Part shown: one piece after another, positions 11,881 through 22,933 of the stretch
Layout of the letters: every line of letters begins with the position of its first letter
How positions within the stretch are numbered: the stretch's first letter is position 1
NCBI GenBank assembly: GCA_038501625.1
Contig: JAZAYU010000922.1
Span: 1-64,000, forward strand
Length of the DNA stretch: 64,000 nt
DNA from: Corbicula japonica
Taxonomy: Eukaryota; Mollusca; Bivalvia; Venerida; Cyrenidae
Reading direction: 5' to 3'
Notes under the pieces: model-generated
Database searches by the model: none
Seen by the model: only the letters and a program-made list of their open reading frames with translations
Told to the model about the DNA's origin: nothing
Program-made: the position numbers and the translations under genes

Positions 11881-12089
11881 CTGAAAAATTGTATTATTAG
11901 TCATATGTAAAATATAACCAATATTTATCAAAATCACAATTAATTGTTTTCGCTATAATTTAAAAATTAAACATATGTGGAGAAAAGTTTGTGAGTACCA
12001 ATGAGAAAATCAGTGATTGCTGCTAAACACAGAATTTCGTTTTCAAATATTCTGCATATTTTAATATTAATATATTACTCGTATATTAC

Positions 12090-12170
12090 CTTGAATTAGT
12101 TTTTCCGAAGCTCTTTTGCAAGTGTTTGCTAAATTTTCTACATTTTCGCTGAGTGTATTCCAAACTGCAT
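12090..12170 (-). CDS. Exon of the micro-exon gene (81 bp, helical segment)
   Basis: The minus-strand acceptor is GCATC...TCATTTTAG style (ATCATTTTAG) and the donor is CAAG/GTAATA. With one base carried in, the frame reads D-AVWNTLSENVENLANTC then KRASEKLIQ and carries one G out. The other two frames are stopped or less protein-like. The alternation of Leu, Val and Ala with polar residues suits an amphipathic helix or coiled coil. Length is a multiple of three, so the exon could be skipped without frame loss. It sits about 300 bp from the 5.9-kb element. Confidence 0.65.
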
Positions 12171-12679
12171 CTAAAATGATTAAGAGCCATGAGTAACTAC
12201 CAGGGGTTTACGTTTTGGATGAAAACTATAGGCGTAAAGTCGAAAAGATCTGTCTTTAAGTTACCCTTTGAGCAAATAGTTTCACTTTAAACTCATTACT
12301 AAAGCAGACAAGTAAAATATTACGTTATTTCAATGAGAGAATGCTATCGAATAGAATAGCAACAGATGGTATTGACTAGTTTTATTCCAAAATAGAAACA
12401 GATATGGGATAAAAATCAAACTAACTTTCATTGTTATGAAAATCTTTTTTTAAATTTTTCTTCAAATGCTTACCGGTTAGTATAACTGAACTCATAAACA
12501 AAAATTGGTGCGCGGTAAATTTATAATAAAGTAAATTAAAGTTGCTTTTGAAGCTAGTGTTCTAAGATCAACTGATAAAACACAAATAGCAGTAGTATTT
12601 AGTAGTCGAAGTAGAGTTATTGTCCGTGGAACTAGTCGTCGAAGTAGTAGTAGAAGAATCCGAAAATGGAAATGCGTAC

Positions 12680-12747
12680 CTGACACTCGGGACTGATCCT
12701 GAACGTTTAATACAGAGGCTGGTCGTTGTTTTTCATTCTGGTCTTTT
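12680..12747 (-). CDS. Exon of the micro-exon gene (68 bp)
   Basis: The acceptor is AAAATGTATTGTAG and the donor is GTCAG/GTACGC. Entering with two bases from the previous exon it reads KDQNEKQRPASVLNVQ then DQSRVS and leaves with one G, matching the next exon (GAT, Asp). The acceptor is weak in pyrimidines. The exon is nested in a longer open segment (12707-12989) read in a different frame, so two acceptors may compete. Confidence 0.55.
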
Positions 12748-12989
12748 CTACAATACATTTTAAGTATATAATGTTATCATTCCTGAATTCAGCTGTATAA
12801 AATCTGCATTTTGGGAGATTATTTCCATCGTTCATTAGTTCGATTTCGGGCTCTGAATCTGAATATAACACAGTGCCGTAAAACAGTTCCGGCAAGAGAC
12901 CGTCGAATACGGGTGATGACCCCAGAATGTGTATTTTGTCACAAAAACGGTTAGTTGTATGGCCATGAAGGTGAATTTTGTCGAATTTT
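12707..12989 (-). CDS. Alternative longer exon with its own stop
   Basis: From an upstream acceptor (GTGATGTTACAG at 12990) the frame stays open for about 93 codons and ends at TAA 12707. Visible pieces are HLHGHTTNRFCDKIHI, VFDGLLPELFYGTVLYSDS and EPEIELMNDGNN. The entry phase fits either the 15648 or the 15332 exon. This would give a shorter isoform that stops before the 12090 exon. The first part borders the minisatellite at 13010 and may be repeat-derived. The open length is unusual for this AT-rich DNA, but no family is recognised. Confidence 0.35.
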
Positions 12990-13009
12990 CTGTAACATCA
13001 CTTTAAAAT

Positions 13010-13680
13010 GTGAATGCAACAAACACAGTTATGGGCCGGTCTCTTTGTGTCCCTGACCCTCAATGTAGCAACCCTAATGTTGCGCTCTACACATCTCGAT
13101 ATGGTGATCATTTCTATGAATAATTTTCAAATCCAACTATAATAAACAAAGTTATGGTCTGGACAAGATTTTGCTTCAAAGTCATGCTGTGACCTTGGCC
13201 TTCACGGTAGCGACCAAAATTTTGCACATGACATGTCGCCTTGGTGTAGCGATCATTTCTATGATTTTTTAAGTCCAAATACAAATAAGATAGCCATGGA
13301 CCGGACAAGTTTTTGCATCAAGGTCAAGCGGTGACCTTAACCTTCAAGGTAGAGACCCAAATGTCGCACGCGACACGTCGTCTTGTTAGTGCACTCATTT
13401 CTGTGAAACAATTTTAAAACCAAACAATAAATAAGAAAGTTATGGACCACATACGGTTTACTTCAAGGTCATGCTATGACCTTGACCTTTCAAGTTGCGG
13501 CCAAAATGTTGCACGCGACACGTCATCTTGATATGTAGATCATTTTTGTCAAATAATTTTTATTGCGACTTAAAAAAAACCAAGTTGTGGTCCGGAAACG
13601 AATGCGGGACGGAAGGATCCACTGACGGACGGACGTTGAGAAGGACCCATTACATTACATACTTCCCCGAATTTCAAAAC
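13010..13680 (+). repeat. Minisatellite, ~140-bp unit, four to five copies
   Basis: Units contain TGACCTTGACCTTCAAGGTAG, GCACGCGACACGTCGTCTTG, GATCATTTCTGTGAAATAA and AAGAAAGTTATGGACCGGA. Copies lie near 13020, 13125, 13255, 13395 and 13530. The array ends in GACGGAAGG then GACGGACGGACG. Frames through it are by-products. Confidence 0.8.
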
Positions 13681-13689
13681 TGATTTCTT

Positions 13690-14570
13690 TGCCGCTAACA
13701 CTGGATCCCAAATGCGTCGCATAACCTTAAGCGGTTATTCCTCTCGTTAAATGACTACCACACATTTTCTACTGTTGTACGGAGGTCGTTTACACAACGA
13801 TAATTAATGAAGATTCGCAATAGCTGAACATAAGAATCAGAAAAAATAAAATAGTCTTTGTAACGAAACACATATTATTTTATGGTACTTGTATGGAAAC
13901 CTAGACACACTCTCACGAAATACAGACACGCAAATTATGTATTGTCGATTTTAATGACGTTTTCATAACAACAGAGTCATCTTCTCGTAGCATGTTCACC
14001 GTTATCTTGGCAAGTGACATTTCTTTGATAATTTTATCTAATATTTTTACCGTTTTACAAATAAACAAAAAATATTTGTAACACATAGTTATGATACACT
14101 GGTAAACACAAACGATATAAGAAATCATAAAAAATAAGATATTAAGAAAATAAAACTGTCGCATATATGACATTCCAAACTATAAAATATATAATATATG
14201 AAATACACATTAACTCACCTGATTCTGATTAGCTATCCAAAAATCCACACCAAATAAAAGCGAAATATATTAATTGTCTTATCCGCATGTGCATGCCTCG
14301 CTGGATGTTAACAAAATCTCACGACAAAACTATGGCTTGTCTTCGTAACAAAACGGACTGCGGTTAAGCTTAATCAGCATCCAGTGCTCACAGGTATATA
14401 ATAATGTTGAACAAAATGACTAGCAAGGCGTTTTTATTATCACAAACAAGGTTGGGGAATATCTGAGAAACATTAAATGACAAAATATTCAAATTTTGAC
14501 ATGCAACTCTTACACAGTAATCATTTTCGGTTGTGAGGTGACATAATATAAAGGAGCAAAAAGTTTATCT
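13690..14570. other. AT-rich intron or intergenic DNA, no gene seen
   Basis: An 86-codon minus-strand frame at 13913-14173 is hydrophobic and has no splice context. I treat it as chance. Confidence 0.4.
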
Positions 14571-14573
14571 ATA

Positions 14574-15131
14574 CTCAACAAAAATAAAAAGTATCCACTT
14601 TCCTATATTAAATTTGGTAAAATATGAAAACGAAAACTCAAAATTCTATATGTGTACACATATGCTTTTCTGTTATCATTGCAAAGGGATAAAGTATTCT
14701 TGAAAATCTGCAGCCACAACTTAGTTGTCTTTCCCTTTATTGTAATATGGGTTTCAGTAAAATGTCAGCGATTCTTTGAAATATTCACATTTATTGGAAT
14801 TAAATCACATTCTCTACCTCTTATGGATAAATAAAATCACAAAATTTTCATAAATTAATCAACTGGTCCTCGATAAACAACGCTAGAAATTCCAACCATT
14901 TCCAATTACCTCCCTTTAAATTGAATATGTAGAGTTTTGTTAGTCATGATTAATTGTTATTCGATTGGCAGTTCCTCAGGTCTTGGTGTGGAAGTTTTTA
15001 TTCATGAACAATTTAACTCAAAAATAACTGAGATTAACTAAATAAACACCATTCAAAGCGTTCCTGATTAAATGAAAATATGGTAATGGGAAAACAAGCA
15101 TAAAAAGTGGATACTTTTTATTTTTGTTCAG
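14574..15131. mobile_element. 558-bp TA-flanked TIR element (Tc1/mariner-like, non-autonomous)
   Basis: CTCAACAAAAATAAAAAGTA plus TCCACTTT at the left is matched by the reverse complement (CTGAACAAAAATAAAAAGTA plus TCCACTTTTT) at the right. TA sits on both sides (14572-14573, 15132-15133). No transposase is inside. The TA target duplication and CTCAACAAAAATAA-type end are typical of Tc1/mariner relatives. It lies in the intron between the 15332 and 12747 exons. Confidence 0.8.
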
Positions 15132-15331
15132 TATATATAGAGACATCGATAAGAGGCGAATATAAGCGCCATTGAGAAAAGCGCCTTAAATATACACTGA
15201 TTCATTGAGGCGCAGATCGATACTACTGTGAGCTTTCTATTGTCCTTAAACCTAAGCCAAATCAAAACACATCAAAATCAGAACTGCATAGCAAAACATA
15301 ACACCAGTTTTTATTAGCTGACATCACTTAC

Positions 15332-15358
15332 GAGATATACTCTGGATTTACTCTCGAT
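15332..15358 (-). CDS. 27-bp micro-exon of the spliced gene
   Basis: The donor is a full consensus GTAAGTG and the acceptor is ATCACTGAAACTATAG, which is poor in pyrimidines. Taking two bases from the 15648 exon it reads SRVNPEYI and passes two bases on (TC, completed to Ser). It is symmetric, so exon 15648 can also join directly to 12747 in frame. An optional exon is possible. Confidence 0.5.
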
Positions 15359-15647
15359 CTATAGTTTCAGTGATACAGATATTTATCATTTCAGTGTAAA
15401 AAGCAGAATATTTTGAAAGCAAAATGTTGTACTAAAATACGTTTAACTCCAGATGAGACATGCAATCTTATCGCTGAGTTAAAAAAAACACACTGCCGCC
15501 GACACCTTAGTTAATTTGATGTAACCAGTTGAGCAGTAATATGTAAACACACACTATCCATATGTAGCTGTATTTCTGTTTTGAGACTAAATAACTAAAA
15601 ATATACTTTTTATTAAATTATTTTAGTGCAAATATAAAATTTCTTAC

Positions 15648-15696
15648 TTATTTATCTTTCGATTTCTTGATGGTCGTTTTCCAGTTGCAGTCCCGT
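15648..15696 (-). CDS. 49-bp exon, third copy of the duplicated D-x-T exon
   Basis: The acceptor is CTCTTCTATTTTAG and the donor is AATAA/GTAAGAA. With one G carried in it reads D-GTATGKRPSRNRKIN and passes AA on. Residues line up with the exons at 21977 and 22626 (D-[GE]-T-[SA]-[TA]), and all three share CTTCT just upstream of the acceptor. The basic run suggests a nuclear localisation-like or nucleic-acid-contacting segment, which is inference. Confidence 0.65.
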
Positions 15697-15699
15697 CTA

Positions 15700-17840
15700 A
15701 AATAGAAGAGTTCATTAATTCAGAATTGGACAGAAAGTTAATTTCAAGAGACTTGGCATCAAAATCAAATGCAATGTGCAAGTACATGTATATTTTTAAT
15801 ACAAATTGTTCATTACCAAACTTAGTGAACGGTTATATTTAAATTTGACGTCCGACGCTGCGAAGAAATGAACCCAGGTGACGAAAGTTAACGCGAACGG
15901 CGTAAAGAGGGCATAATTTATCTCAGTATTTCTACCTCAATTTTCGGCTAGACTGGTCCGACGATATTCTAGATTCCCATCAAATCTGAAGAATGGCAGG
16001 GTAATATGAACAACAAAAAAATGGCAGTCTCGACATGCTATACGCCGAGTGATATTTTATATAACTTGAAAACGAACTAAACGCGATACAAAAAGAATCG
16101 CGGATCATCGAGCTGAAAGATCACGGCCCCCAAAACCTCACACGTCATTATTAACCGAACTGTCTTTATTTCGGACGATAATAATTTAATACACGGCAAA
16201 ATACATTTGTTAGCATCCTCATTATCTGATACATTATACCCACTAAGTAAAAATTTTCCTTGAGGCATTTTTTGCCATGATTATACAAAAACGAAATATT
16301 CGTCGCCGTAGTGAACGTCAAACTTATGGATGTATGCAGCAATCCTTGTTCGCTAACGAAAATGTATAATTATTAAAAATAACATACCGCTAATGATGAT
16401 TATATGAAGCACCATGATCTCACATGTGATTCCTCGTGTTTGTACATCCGTTGTTCAACGAGGGTATAAAAATATGTCACTATGTTATTATCTTGCAATA
16501 TAATAGATTGTATTGCGTTTTGCAAGAGTCATTGAGAAATTAAATCAAAACATCGTAAATCAGATTGGAATTTCTAACAAATTAGGTATTTGTCTTGTTC
16601 GTTAGTCGATGATATCACATTATGACAGTCAAAATAACGTTCGAGAACTTCCCCGCTCTGTTTCAATCGCGAAGTCGTCACGCGTTTCCTCACAAAATGG
16701 AAATCAGTGCTGCAAACAATGGCAACATACTATGGGAAAAAGTTTTACGATTGTAGGCTTGATATCAGTTTGAAAGAAAAATCCAGGAAATTTTTGTATT
16801 TCACAAAACATGTATTAGTTTTTAGATTTGTTACTTAATAAGAAAGAAATCACCTCTTTTAGGTTGTCACAAATGAGCTGGGACAAACTATACCACATGG
16901 AATGCTGTTTCTACAGCACGTTATATTGAAACTATTGAAACTAAACTATATCACATAAAGATAATTATTGCACGCAATAATATTACTACTGTACGTAATG
17001 ATGTTACTAGCGCACCCGACTGCGAATGAATTGAACGTAAAGTAGATAGGGGGTGTTTTTTAAAAATGGCTGGTTTGGGGTTTCCTGTCAGGAGTGTGAC
17101 ACACTTTCTTAAAAATATAAGTTTTATGTTTATGCGATACCACAAGTTTTAAAGCACTTATATTTGATGCTTCAACATGTATTTTAACAGAAATGCAAAT
17201 AATAAAAAAATAGTAAGAAACAGTAATAATTGTATTTTAAGCACATAAATTACAATTCTTGTGATTTATTTAATATTCAATTTGGTCAATAAAGCTCCAT
17301 ACAATTTTTATACTGTCACATATGAGTATTACTTGATCAATTTTGATCACTGCAAAGACTGTACAAACATATGGAGCAACCAGGATTTTTTTCTGAACTG
17401 AAGTTCTTTACTTTTTTTCACTTCACTTGCCATTTTTTGAAATAGCCCAAATGACAATATTTCAGCAAACAGTTGACCGATTTCAAAAATCTTTTCAGTT
17501 TTGTGCTCAGTTTCAATAACTTTAAAGATAAAAATGCAGAGTAACAAGTTTGGAATATTTATGACCTTAATTGTTTTCACTGTTTTTCACTTCTTTAGCC
17601 ATTATTTTAACAGCACATACACAAAAAGTTGTTTTTTACTGGAAAAAATATATCCATTTAACCAGTGCACATATGCTGTTAATACTGCACTTGATGGCGA
17701 ATGTATCAAACTTTAAGACCGTTGGACAAAACGCACACTGTCAAATGAATGTAATGCACACATGGACTATACTAAGAAGGCAGCAATGACATTCCATACA
17801 TATATAGTTTATATTTTAATAGTTTTAATACAGAAAACTA
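15700..17840. other. Intron DNA of the micro-exon gene, no other gene seen
   Basis: A 77-codon minus-strand frame at 17347-17580 overlaps a short repeated motif (ATGGCAAGTGAAGTGAAAAA near 17430 and ATGGCTAAAGAAGTGAAAAA near 17600, minus strand). I read this as a small duplication rather than a gene. Confidence 0.4.
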
Positions 17841-17849
17841 AAGGCTTAC

Positions 17850-17908
17850 CTAATTCTTCAGCTATAGCGGAAAAATTTACTTCAGATTCAGGTCTTTGTG
17901 ATTTTTCC
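17850..17908 (-). CDS. 59-bp exon of the micro-exon gene
   Basis: The acceptor is CGGTATTTGTTACAG and the donor is TTAG/GTAAGCC. Entering with AA from the 21977 exon it reads K-EKSQRPESEVNFSAIAEEL and passes one G to the 15648 exon (GAC, Asp). The other two frames are stopped. A TTAA-flanked transposon begins only about 15 bases upstream of the acceptor AG, so the branch point must lie in transposon sequence or in the few bases left. Confidence 0.65.
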
Positions 17909-18083
17909 CTGTAACAAATACCGTTAAGGGCACACTAAACTCCTCCCCTGCATGTTCGTCGATAAAAAGAAAATTATCAAAATCTCAATTAGGGCTAAAT
18001 GCCGTTCGACGAAACTTTGCACAAAGGAGTGATGCTAATGTATCTTTATTTTGCACATGGTAAGACACGTTAGAACAGTAAAG

Positions 18084-18262
18084 AAAGGCGGTAACCCCTC
18101 GGATTCTATCTCTTGTTTATTGTTAGTGGTGTCTTTTTTGAATCTGATCATTTTAGTAACCATGCTCTCTCCCTCTCTCTTCTTCTTGACTGTATGGAGA
18201 GGCTGTTTTTTTCTGAATGTGGCGATTCATGATATGCATATTTCATCTTTTTATAATCATAG
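18084..18262 (+). repeat. Copy 1 of dispersed family S (tail ATGCATAT)
   Basis: Reads GGTAACCCCTCGGATTCT, GTTTATTGTTAGTGGTGTC, a CTCTCTCCCTCTCTCTTC tract, AGGCTGTTTTT and GTGGCGATT..TGATATGCATATTTCA. The same order is seen in nine other places in this window. Fuller copies are at 56903-57170 and 62735-62995. Confidence 0.8.
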
Positions 18263-18264
18263 TA

Positions 18265-18345
18265 GTTGTGTATGTGCTGTGTGGCGGCCGTAAAACGTAT
18301 CCCCGTGCTTACTTTCAATACTGTTATCTTTTTATCCATCAGGGA
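18265..18345 (+). repeat. Fragment related to the SINE body at 46119
   Basis: GTGCTGTGTGGCGGCCGTAA, then AACGTATCCCCGTGCTTACT and AATACTGTTATC, matches the body of the duplicated SINE at 46110-46180. Confidence 0.6.
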
Positions 18346-18436
18346 CTGCATTTGACATTCACTTTCTATACCCCCTCCCCACTCACTCACTTACTATTAT
18401 ATACCACATTGAAGGTTATATGTTCGCCGACTTCCT

Positions 18437-18612
18437 GTTCCAAGACGGTAACCCCTCGGGTTCTCATTTTTGTTTATTGTTAGTGGTGTCTTTTTTAAAC
18501 TGATCATTTTATTAACCATGCTCTCTCCCTCTCTCTTCTTCTTGACTGTGTGAAGAGGCTGTTTTTTTCTGAATGTGGCGATTTCTGATATGCATATTTC
18601 ACCTTTTTTTAA
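18437..18612 (+). repeat. Copy 2 of dispersed family S
   Basis: Near-identical to the copy at 18084 in the same orientation, from CAAGACGGTAACCCCTCGGG to GATATGCATATTTCACC. Confidence 0.8.
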
Positions 18613-19137
18613 CAACACAAAACATCATTTTAAATGCCCGCATGAGTAATATGATACAGATATCAAAATCTTGTGTCTTCGTCACTAATATAATTATGTA
18701 AAATTTATGAGATATTAGTAAAGGTGTGTTTGACTTCAGATTTCTGATCGCTTCCTGGATGACAATCGTTGATTTCTCTTTTAGTAGTTGATGTTTCTTT
18801 ACAAATACACAACATTTTCCTGTCAGTATCATAACACTCGCGTGGAAATTTAAAATTATGTTTTGTATTGCTTATTTTTTTGTAAATTTGTTAAATAGAA
18901 TTTAAGGAACCTTTAGGTCTAGCTTTTTTTATTTACTTTTCTAACGTGTCTTACTGCATGCAAAATAAAGATACTTTAGTAACATTCATTAGTCCAAAGT
19001 ATTTTTGAACGACATTTTGCCGTTATCGAGATTTTGATAATTTTGTTTTATCGATGAACGTGCAGGGGAGGAGTGTAGTGGGTCCTTAACGTTACACTAG
19101 TTTTATCAAGTGATTAACTGATGAATAATATGACATA

Positions 19138-19259
19138 CTCAATTCAGTTTTTTTCATTTGTTGATTAAAGTTTCGACCTTATAGCCCTCATTAAAATTCA
19201 CGAAAAAATCGGCTATAAGTCCGACTTGTTCATAAACGAGTGTTATTAACTGAGTTGAG
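19138..19259. mobile_element. 122-bp TA-flanked MITE
   Basis: CTCAATTCAGTT at the left is mirrored by AACTGAGTTGAG at the right, with TA on both sides (19136-19137, 19260-19261). The inside is unremarkable. A second small internal stem (CTTATAGCC / GGCTATAAG) is present. Confidence 0.65.
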
Positions 19260-19496
19260 TATGCTGAATCTCACTCAGGATAATTGGAAGAACAAAAAAT
19301 AAAACGGCAGACACACCTACATATATAAACGTTTCAAAGCAAGCATTATGTGGGAAAATACATGAACTAATATTCTTTATCACACAAAACTAAAAATACA
19401 TTGAATCTCTAGACAAAAGTTTAGTAGCAAACCCAAACTTCACCAATAGAAATAATGTTTGGCCATTTCTGACAAAATTTATACTCTAAAAAATAC

Positions 19497-19955
19497 ACAA
19501 TATTGATTCGGATATTGTTCAATCACCCCAAGGATATACTTCCTGCTTGTTAAATTTTGCCTTTGACGTTGTCTGTGATATGCAGGATTTATATTCTAAG
19601 ACCCCCTGTCAAAATCCTATTCTGTATAGTTCCGCCCATTGTTTTCTCGTTTAGGGCAAACACATTCTTATATCTGGGGACCATATGCCGCTGAACATGG
19701 AATGTTATTAATCTGAAAATACCGCATTGAAGGTTCGATGTCCACCGCCATATGCACACCATCGTTTGGGATGGTCAAAATTGTACTGTTTATTGGTGTA
19801 AATATTGAGTTGCGCTCAACCAGGGGCTAGGCGGCGTGGGCAGTAATATGCATTTCCATTACTGTCCATGAACAGGCTCAATCAAACCGGGCCTGCAATA
19901 TTTTCATATTTGTCGTGTTCGATGGCTTTCAAAGTTTCCTTTGCATCTATTCTAA
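19497..19955 (+). repeat. Dispersed family X, near-complete copy
   Basis: Blocks in order: TTCAATCACCCCAAGGATATA, GATATGCAGGATTTATATT, CCCTGTCAAAATCCTATTC, TTGTTTTCTCGTTTAGGGCA, CCGCATTGAAGGTTC, GCGCTCAACC..GGCTAGGCGGC, AACAGGCTCAATCAAACCGG and GGCTTTCAAAGTTTCCTTTG. Related copies lie at 22085-22450, 51065-51425, 54775-54890 and 63576-63770. Confidence 0.75.
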
Positions 19956-19959
19956 TTCT

Positions 19960-21970
19960 GACATGAATGCTTTACGCATCATTATATTTAGTTTTGATGT
20001 AAGTCTTTCAAGTTATAAAGGAAAGAGTTGTATGTTTGCTTCTTTATTGAGATAAGCATATTAAATAATATTATACACTCAACAAATCTAATTCAGGGTA
20101 AGACGCAAAATTATGTTTTCCTTATATGTTTATATGTTCATGTAACAATGTGACAAATGTTTAAATTAAATCTCTAATCTTTCAAATAAAAAAAACAACA
20201 ACAAAACAATATTTGGATGTATAGAAGTGTTTAGGTGAGTAACATATTTTTGTGAGGTCATGAATTATTTTTGTGGAGTTTATAATACACTTCAGTGGGT
20301 TCTGACCAACTTCTACTGTAAGAATTTTGTTGTTATGAGATTTATACCATATCACAAAGCACCAAAATTGAAACTTCATAGCAAAATATTAAACAATTTA
20401 TATTGGAAACAATGTCTTACACGTGGAACCCTGGTTAAAGTGATTTTCCATAAATTATGTAAAAACTAGCAGAAATAAACCGCCACAGAACACAAAAGGG
20501 AATCTAACTCGTTTGCTTACTTTACACGGAAATTGTTATTAAGTACGAAATTTGATGCCTTGTGGCGGGTTATGCAAATGAGGCCGATTTACTACATGCT
20601 CACATGTGCGTAGTCTAACGTAAGCAGAACGAAATAATCGCCGCCCCACCAGAATAGAAACACATAACCCGCTGAGGAAGAACAAGCATTACGAAATACC
20701 AAACCTTTCGACTTCAAACATACATTTTACCCACCTTTTTACGCTATATCACTTCGGTATTCGTCATGATGTTTGTTATTGAAAATAATCACGTGACAAA
20801 CCGAATATGTATTAACATTTATTTGCTCCGAAGTAATGTCGACCCCAATAATTTGAACGTATTTTATAGGGACATCCTATCACTCGAAGCTTTTGTATTT
20901 GATGTTTGACGGTGCGACAGTAAAATCTTTCTCTTTAAATAAATAAAATATTATGGACTGTCTCTTTAAAATTGGAATGATCCATCGGTATTGCCTTCAT
21001 TTTAAGTTGTACTGTATGCAGTTCGATTAACTAAACTGAATATTTTCAATATATTATGAATAAAACATTCACCAGTTTTACAGAAATTGTTAGTATAAAT
21101 TTTGTAATATTATGATTTAATTATCTTTGAACGTAAACCCGTATTATCCTAAAGTCATATCTTTCATGGTTCATGTATATGGTTATATTAATAAAAGTAT
21201 GGCCTCTGTGTTGATTTATAACAAAAAAAAAGACAAATATCTGCCTTCTACAACAAAAAATAAATTAAATACTATTTCGCCCGTTAAACTGTACTGAAAA
21301 AGTAGGTTACATTGTATTTGTACTCTGAAAATTCAACTGTACAAACTGCAGGCTTTTAATGTCTGATGCCTAGAAAATTCAATATTTGGTCTCGTACCGT
21401 TAAAATTAAAAGACCACAGAGATTTATGTGAATGTTTACTTCATCTACACATTTTCGTACAAACTTGATATGCATCAAAATCAAAATCGATGTTCCTAGA
21501 TTAATAAAAAGAAAATTTCTTTACATAATCTTCAAAAAATTACTTCCACATATTCAACCGGGTTTGTTTCAAACATCGTAATTGCAGATAAAACCGCAAG
21601 AAGCTCTTTGTTGACAACCGTCTGACATACGAACATTTCACTTACTTTTTAACAGGTATTTAATTGTAAAAGCTCTCTCCATGATCAGTTATACAGAAAT
21701 TTATCAATTAAACGAAACTCAAAACAAAATGCTGCAAAAATACCAGAGAAGTCGAGACGGAGACAGATGTAGTGTTAGTGCTTACTTTCTCTAAAACATA
21801 TACACTGGCAATGAAACCTGCGTTCATTTGTCATTAAAATACTAGTTGTTTAACAAGAAACATGTAAATAGATGATATGCATTTGTAACAGAAATGTTGA
21901 TTTAAGTCTGAACACATACATTATATAATATTTGCATGATGGTTAATGATTTTAAACTTTAAAGCAAAAT
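19960..21970. other. Intron DNA, no exon or repeat recognised
   Basis: AT-rich. Several GTAAG-like sites occur on the minus strand, but none pairs with a convincing acceptor in phase. Confidence 0.4.
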
Positions 21971-21976
21971 ATTTAC

Positions 21977-22025
21977 TTGTTTCTATTCCATTTTTTTCTT
22001 GGTGGTGCACCGGCTGAAGTCTCAT
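21977..22025 (-). CDS. 49-bp exon, second copy of the duplicated D-x-T exon
   Basis: The acceptor follows TTCTGTTGTAGACATGATAG and the donor is ACAA/GTAAAT. With one G carried in it reads D-ETSAGAPPRKKWNRN and passes AA on, which the 17908 exon completes to Lys. It aligns codon for codon with the 22626 exon (T-S, G/D-A-P) and with 15648. The length equals that of the 15648 copy. Confidence 0.65.
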
Positions 22026-22084
22026 CTATCATGTCTACAACAGAAGTATTCATATATTTGAGAATTGCACTGAGTGTTATGTAT

Positions 22085-22450
22085 GTCCAGCGCGGCATAT
22101 AAACCCCAAGTGTAAAAATGGATACTTAAACGAGAAAACAATGAGCGGAACTGAACATAATATAATTTTGACGGGGAATTTGAGAATATTAATCATGTAT
22201 ATGTTGCTTTTTGTCGTATGTGGCTGTGAAAAGTCTTCTGGACATCCAGTTAGTGTTGTAATTAATAGATCGAAACCGAAATTTGTTAATGTGTAGATAC
22301 TGAATTGCCCCCAACCCGAGGCTTGGCGGCAGTAATTTGCATTTTTATTTCTATCTATTAACTGACCAAAAATAACACCGTCCCCGTAATATTTGCATAT
22401 TCAAAGTTTGAACGGGTTTTCAAAGTCTCTTTTTACTTCATTTTGACCAA
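22085..22450 (+). repeat. Diverged copy of family X
   Basis: Carries AAACGAGAAAACAATG, TTTTGACGGGGAAT, CCAACCCGAGGCTTGGCGGCA and GGTTTTCAAAGTCTC in an order that matches parts of 19497-19955, with rearrangement. Confidence 0.5.
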
Positions 22451-22625
22451 CATGACCAATGAGTAATAGAAATTTCAATTTGCCCGTTTCGCCGGAGATT
22501 TAAAACTTTACATTTCGCTTTAAGTTGATATAAACGAAGAGTAAGATGATTAGAGTTGAAATAAGATAAAATATGTAACGCAGTGAAATGCATTTGTATT
22601 TGAAGCAAACTATCAAAACTCTAAC

Positions 22626-22673
22626 CTGTTTGAGCCAATTTTCTTTTCGATGGTGCATCGGTTGAAGTTCCGT
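22626..22673 (-). CDS. 48-bp exon, first copy of the duplicated D-x-T exon
   Basis: The acceptor is GCTTCTATTGCAG and the donor is ACAG/GTTAGAG. Entering with one G it reads D-GTSTDAPSKRKLAQT and passes one G on, giving Asp at the junction with 22025. It is homologous to the 21977 and 15648 exons. One base shorter than those copies, it exits in a different phase, which fits its position before 21977. Confidence 0.65.
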
Positions 22674-22933
22674 CTGCAATAGAAGCATTTAATATGAGAG
22701 GCTGAAGGTTAAACCACATGCAAAGAAAGATTCTGCAGACTTTCAATTAATTAAACTTAACTGCCTTATCTTTTATAGCTTAAAGGAAACAATGTCTTAA
22801 GGTCATTCCTTATTTGAATGTATCTATGGCGCTTGAAGAATGCACTTAACCATTGTTCTAACAACACCAACCATAAATCTTTAACTGAAACATTGATTTC
22901 TCCGCATGGAATTGAATGAATTATGAAAATATG

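Larger units (their letters stand above)
17928..19085. mobile_element. 1.16-kb TTAA-flanked element with ~90-bp TIRs
   Basis: Left GGGCACACTAAACTCCTCCC and right (reverse complement) GGACCCACTACACTCCTCCC continue as related sequence for about 90 bp, through ATCGATAAAA and ATTATCAAAATCTC. TTAA lies on both sides (17924-17927, 19086-19089), as in piggyBac- or Kolobok-type insertions. No transposase is present. Two copies of the short dispersed family are nested inside. It sits in an intron right next to an exon. Confidence 0.8.

Noticed and set aside
12474..12485. 12-bp minus-strand micro-exon (V-I-L-T)
   Set aside because: In phase, but so short that chance is likely, and the gene reads through without it.
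14216..14229. 14-bp minus-strand micro-exon with GTGAGT donor
   Set aside because: Adding it after the 15648 or 15332 exon introduces TAA and breaks an otherwise continuous frame. The acceptor is poor.
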